From Spartobacteria bacterium (lineage in GTDB: Bacteria > Verrucomicrobiota > Verrucomicrobiia > Chthoniobacterales > UBA10450): a DNA stretch of 64,000 nt. The position numbers were made by a program, and so were the translations under genes. Shown here piece after piece: positions 61,815 to 64,000 of the stretch. The stretch covers positions 21,889 to 85,888 of the forward strand of contig PNAS01000076.1 of NCBI GenBank assembly GCA_003169695.1, given 5' to 3'. Position 1 is the first letter of the stretch. Each line of letters begins with the position of its first letter. The notes beneath the pieces are model-generated. The model saw nothing but the letters and a program-made list of their open reading frames with translations. It made no database searches and was not told the DNA's origin.

Positions 61815-61848
61815 CCCCGGGTTCTTCCCCGGCAAACTACGCAAGCTT

Positions 61849-62388
61849 ATGAGTCACATCCCGCCCTGGATCCTCCCCGTGGCGGTGGGGATCGTCATCC
61901 CGCTGCCGTCGTACGCCGTCCAATATCTGGCTGTCCCGGCGGCACAGAAATTGTGCTTTCCGGATTCCGACCAGTTCGCCGTCGCGCATGTAAGGTTCAC
62001 TCCTGCGCAAATCCAGGCGATCGAAGCGATGAGCGGACAGAAACAACTTCTGCATGGACAGGAAATCTGGCGGGCGTTGAAGAGCGGGAAGCTCCAGGGT
62101 TACTTTGTGGTCGATTATGTTATCGGCAAACATCTTGTGATCGACTACGCGATCGCTCTTTCGCCCGAAGGAGTCGTTAGGCAGATCGAAATCCTTAATT
62201 ACCGCGAAAGTTATGGCGGTGAGATTCGCAATCCCGACTGGCGTAAACAATTCGTCGGGAAAACACCGCATTCCCGATTCGCCTTAAACGACGGCATCAC
62301 GAATATCAGCGGAGCCACGCTTTCCAGCCGCCACGTCACCGAGGGTGTGCGTCGCGTGCTCGCCACTTATGAAATCTGTCTTAAGTGA
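61849..62388 (+). CDS. FMN-binding domain protein, probable ApbE substrate
   Basis: 179 residues from ATG 61849. An N-terminal hydrophobic segment (WILPVAVGIVIPLPSYAV) serves as signal or anchor; the rest has FMN_bind character with VVDYVIGKHLVIDYAIALSP then GVVRQIEILNYRESYGGEIR, and, near residue 158, NISGATLSSRHVTEGVRRVL. The SGAT segment is the covalent FMN-attachment motif (Thr) recognised by ApbE enzymes, but the Asp normally three residues before the S of SGAT is replaced by Thr. It overlaps the ApbE start by 20 bases. Confidence 0.85.
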   Translation: MSHIPPWILPVAVGIVIPLPSYAVQYLAVPAAQKLCFPDSDQFAVAHVRFTPAQIQAIEAMSGQKQLLHGQEIWRALKSGKLQGYFVVDYVIGKHLVIDYAIALSPEGVVRQIEILNYRESYGGEIRNPDWRKQFVGKTPHSRFALNDGITNISGATLSSRHVTEGVRRVLATYEICLK

Positions 62389-63331
62389 AATCCGGCGCGC
62401 GCGTCCGCTCCTTGGCACGTTTGTGGAAATCACCGCGCAAGGTCCCGGCGAAGCCCTTCTCCACCGCGCCATCAACGAGGCGTTTTCCGCTGTAGGCGCA
62501 GTCCACCGCTTAATGAGCGTTCACGACTCAGCCAGCGATGTCAGCCGGTTGAATTCTCAGGCAGCACGCAGACCAATTCGCGTGCACCCATGGACCCGGC
62601 GCGTCCTATTGGCCGCCAAACAGTTCTCGCGCGAGACTGGCGGCGCATGGGATATCACCGTCGCGCCGCCCGCGCGTGACGCGTGCTTCCAACCAGAGAG
62701 AGGCGCGCGCGATTCCTGTAGCGATTGGCGCGCCATTGTTGTTAGGGGCGATGGCCGGGTCTATTTCCGGCGCCCGTTGCTGATCGATTTAGGCGGAATC
62801 GCCAAAGGCTTTGCCGTTGATCGCGCGACGGAAACGCTCATCGGCGCGGGAGCGCGCAGTGGTGTCGTCAATGCCGGCGGCGATCTTCGCGTATTCGGAT
62901 CGAAACCGCGCACCGTGCACATCCGTGACCCGCTCGATCCCGGCCGCTGGGGCCGGACGATCTCTCTTCGAGAGACCTCACTCGCGACTTCCACCACGCA
63001 TGGTTCCGGTGCAGATTTCGCGAACCAAACTCCGATCATCGATGGCAGAACGCATCAGTCTGTCCCCGGAAACCTGAGCGCCAGCGTGTGTGCGCGCGAT
63101 TGCATGACGGCCGATGCGTTGACGAAACTGGTTTTAGCGATCCGCCACGAAGCTGAGCCAATTCTCCGGCGATATCAGGCCCAAGCATTTTTCTCACTGG
63201 CAAATCAAATGGATCCAAGGTCCTTCCTCTGTCCGGATCCATCTGCGTTCTGCAGTCATACTAAATTTGTGATCGCCTCTCGGTCCACTCGTCCAGATCG
63301 CAAGCTCCCAAGCTTGCTCCGCTCTCGTTAG
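62369..63331 (+). CDS. apbE: FAD:protein FMN transferase (ApbE)
   Basis: About 320 residues from ATG 62369 (MKSVLSEIRRARPLLG). Conserved motifs: RPLLGTFVEITAQG at the start, MSVHDSASDVSRLN (Mg/FAD region), GGAWDITVAPP, LIDLGGIAKGFAVDRA, GVVNAGGDLRVFG and TSTTHGSGA with DALTKLVLA near the end. It covalently attaches FMN to Thr/Ser of the partner in the periplasm. It overlaps the FMN-binding gene, so the pair is translationally coupled. It has no obvious lipobox; a short hydrophobic N terminus is also not evident, which leaves export unclear. The last 40 residues are unusual for the family. Confidence 0.9.
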   Translation: MKSVLSEIRRARPLLGTFVEITAQGPGEALLHRAINEAFSAVGAVHRLMSVHDSASDVSRLNSQAARRPIRVHPWTRRVLLAAKQFSRETGGAWDITVAPPARDACFQPERGARDSCSDWRAIVVRGDGRVYFRRPLLIDLGGIAKGFAVDRATETLIGAGARSGVVNAGGDLRVFGSKPRTVHIRDPLDPGRWGRTISLRETSLATSTTHGSGADFANQTPIIDGRTHQSVPGNLSASVCARDCMTADALTKLVLAIRHEAEPILRRYQAQAFFSLANQMDPRSFLCPDPSAFCSHTKFVIASRSTRPDRKLPSLLRSR

Positions 63332-63529
63332 GTTGAACCTAAAAATACCGCGGTGAACTTGCAGCGCAGCGAGATTCTAACCGAAGTCCTGAGTTTAAAC
63401 GCACTAAGCGGTATTTAGCTATGGGAGCTATTCATGTTTCTCAAGCGATTTGTCGGGCCGTGGACTGGAATAAGCTGGCAATGAGGACCCAAAGGCGCTT
63501 CTCCTCGCCAAGATGGCCGGCTGATCAAC

Positions 63530-63868
63530 TTGTTAGGCTTGGGAAGCGGGGTGCCGCGCGGAAACTCCTACTTCCTAACGCCCTTGAATTCCAAAGACTC
63601 TTTAATCGCGGAGCATCAGCCATCACCGGCCGAGGATTCAGGTCAAAGCGTGGCTCCTGATGAAGGCAAAATAGAAAAGAACCCAGACGCGGACGTGGCC
63701 AGTCACGGCACGCGAACTGAGCAGGCGGAGACGCGGACGGAGCAAGCCATGCGGCGCGGGGGTGGATTTCTCGAAAAACCGTTTCCTCAGGAACACTTTT
63801 TGACCTCGCTGTTTCCTCGCGCCGACGGTGGCCAAGCGGAATTCGGGGCCAGGCCAATCGTAGATTAA
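63530..63868 (+). pseudogene. Debris of a hybrid histidine kinase
   Basis: A continuous frame reading DEGKIEKNPDADVASHGTRT then EQAETRTEQAMRR, GGGFLEKPFPQEHFLTSLF and a stop. The TRTEQAE repeats are the linker usually seen ahead of PAS domains in long hybrid kinases; FLEKPF is the conserved Lys-Pro end of a REC domain. The whole PAS/kinase middle is missing, so the two ends appear joined by an in-frame deletion. The frame has no convincing ATG/GTG start; it opens at TTG 63530. Confidence 0.45.
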
Positions 63869-63881
63869 GAACGGAACAAAT

Positions 63882-64000
63882 ATGCAAACAGCCATTCTCG
63901 ACTGCGACCCCGTCGCGGTGGAGATCGTCACGGAGGTCCGACGCGAAGAGGCTCTGCTAAAGACGGGGGCCTTACAGAACGCGATTTTCAACAGCGCCAA
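63882..64000 (+). CDS. N-terminal part of a PAS-type sensor kinase
   Basis: ATG 63882 opens a frame that runs off the right edge after 39 codons. It reads MQTAILDCDPVAVEIVTEVR then EEALLKTGALQNAIFNSA. The 'TGALQ-AIFNSA' run is the common entry to a PAS domain in large hybrid histidine kinases of soil bacteria, which continues past the window. The debris before it (63530-63868) may belong to the same decayed cluster. Confidence 0.65.
   Translation, partial: MQTAILDCDPVAVEIVTEVRREEALLKTGALQNAIFNSA

Overview
The window is about 57% GC (estimated by eye) and densely coded, with genes on both strands in short runs of one to four. Inference: it is a chromosomal fragment of a soil-type Verrucomicrobiota (Chthoniobacterales-like) or a close PVC relative. 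The signs are several bactofilins, lipid A-type acyltransferase and porin genes (a Gram-negative envelope), a plant/cyanobacterial-length IspH, a fused ATP sulfurylase-APS kinase, weak Shine-Dalgarno sequences with frequent GTG/TTG starts, and many small dispersed hairpin repeats between genes. No rRNA, CRISPR array or replication origin was seen. One tRNA (tRNA-Ile2, CAU) lies next to a tyrosine recombinase.

Layout. 1-1.3 kb: a partial gene and a frameshifted membrane-protein gene. 1.8-4.2 kb: a POT-family transporter, an orphan antitoxin-like gene and a DUF4258/DUF2283 pair. 4.3-7.4 kb: korA-korB (2-oxoacid:ferredoxin oxidoreductase). 7.5-16 kb: acyltransferase, phosphofructokinase, D,D-carboxypeptidase, MgtC, a DUF4410 lipoprotein, aldo/keto reductase, two small genes (zinc ribbon, CsbD) and isocitrate dehydrogenase. 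16-20 kb: a 1280-residue secreted mosaic protein. 20-28.8 kb: lipoprotein, glucose-6-phosphate isomerase, a histidine kinase/sigma-54 regulator pair, glnD and a sugar nucleotidyltransferase. 28.8-30.7 kb: DUF5069 and two bactofilin genes. 30.9-36.4 kb: tRNA, integrase, a decayed small gene, a secreted kelch-type protein, a flavin halogenase-like gene and a decayed response regulator, which reads as an accessory region. 36.5-46.5 kb: hybrid kinase, thioredoxin-fold protein, secreted and peptidase genes, DoxX, a BaiN-like flavoprotein and a cysteine-cluster protein. 46.6-54.6 kb: Ku, IspH, L,D-transpeptidase, LpxL-like acyltransferase, a broken ChrB-like gene fused by overlap to an MFS gene, a third bactofilin and sat-cysC. 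55-60 kb: MBOAT/SGNH acetylation pair, MDR oxidoreductase, GYF-PH membrane protein and an IS3 remnant. 60.3-63.3 kb: porin, FMN-binding protein and ApbE flavin transferase. 63.5-64 kb: debris of a hybrid kinase, then the start of a PAS kinase leaving the window.

Themes. Central carbon metabolism (Pfk, Pgi, Icd, KorAB) is scattered rather than clustered. Envelope work is prominent (three bactofilins, two peptidoglycan transpeptidase/carboxypeptidase enzymes, NlpC/P60, LpxL, MBOAT). The best candidate for a little-described functional unit is the three-gene porin/FMN-binding/ApbE cluster at 60.3-63.3 kb, which suggests covalently flavinylated envelope electron transfer without an Nqr or Rnf complex. 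The most distinctive non-coding signal is a set of REPIN-like and palindromic repeats between genes. At least six genes are visibly broken (499, 32322, 36028, 50636, 59924 and 63530), so either recent decay is common here or the assembly carries indels.
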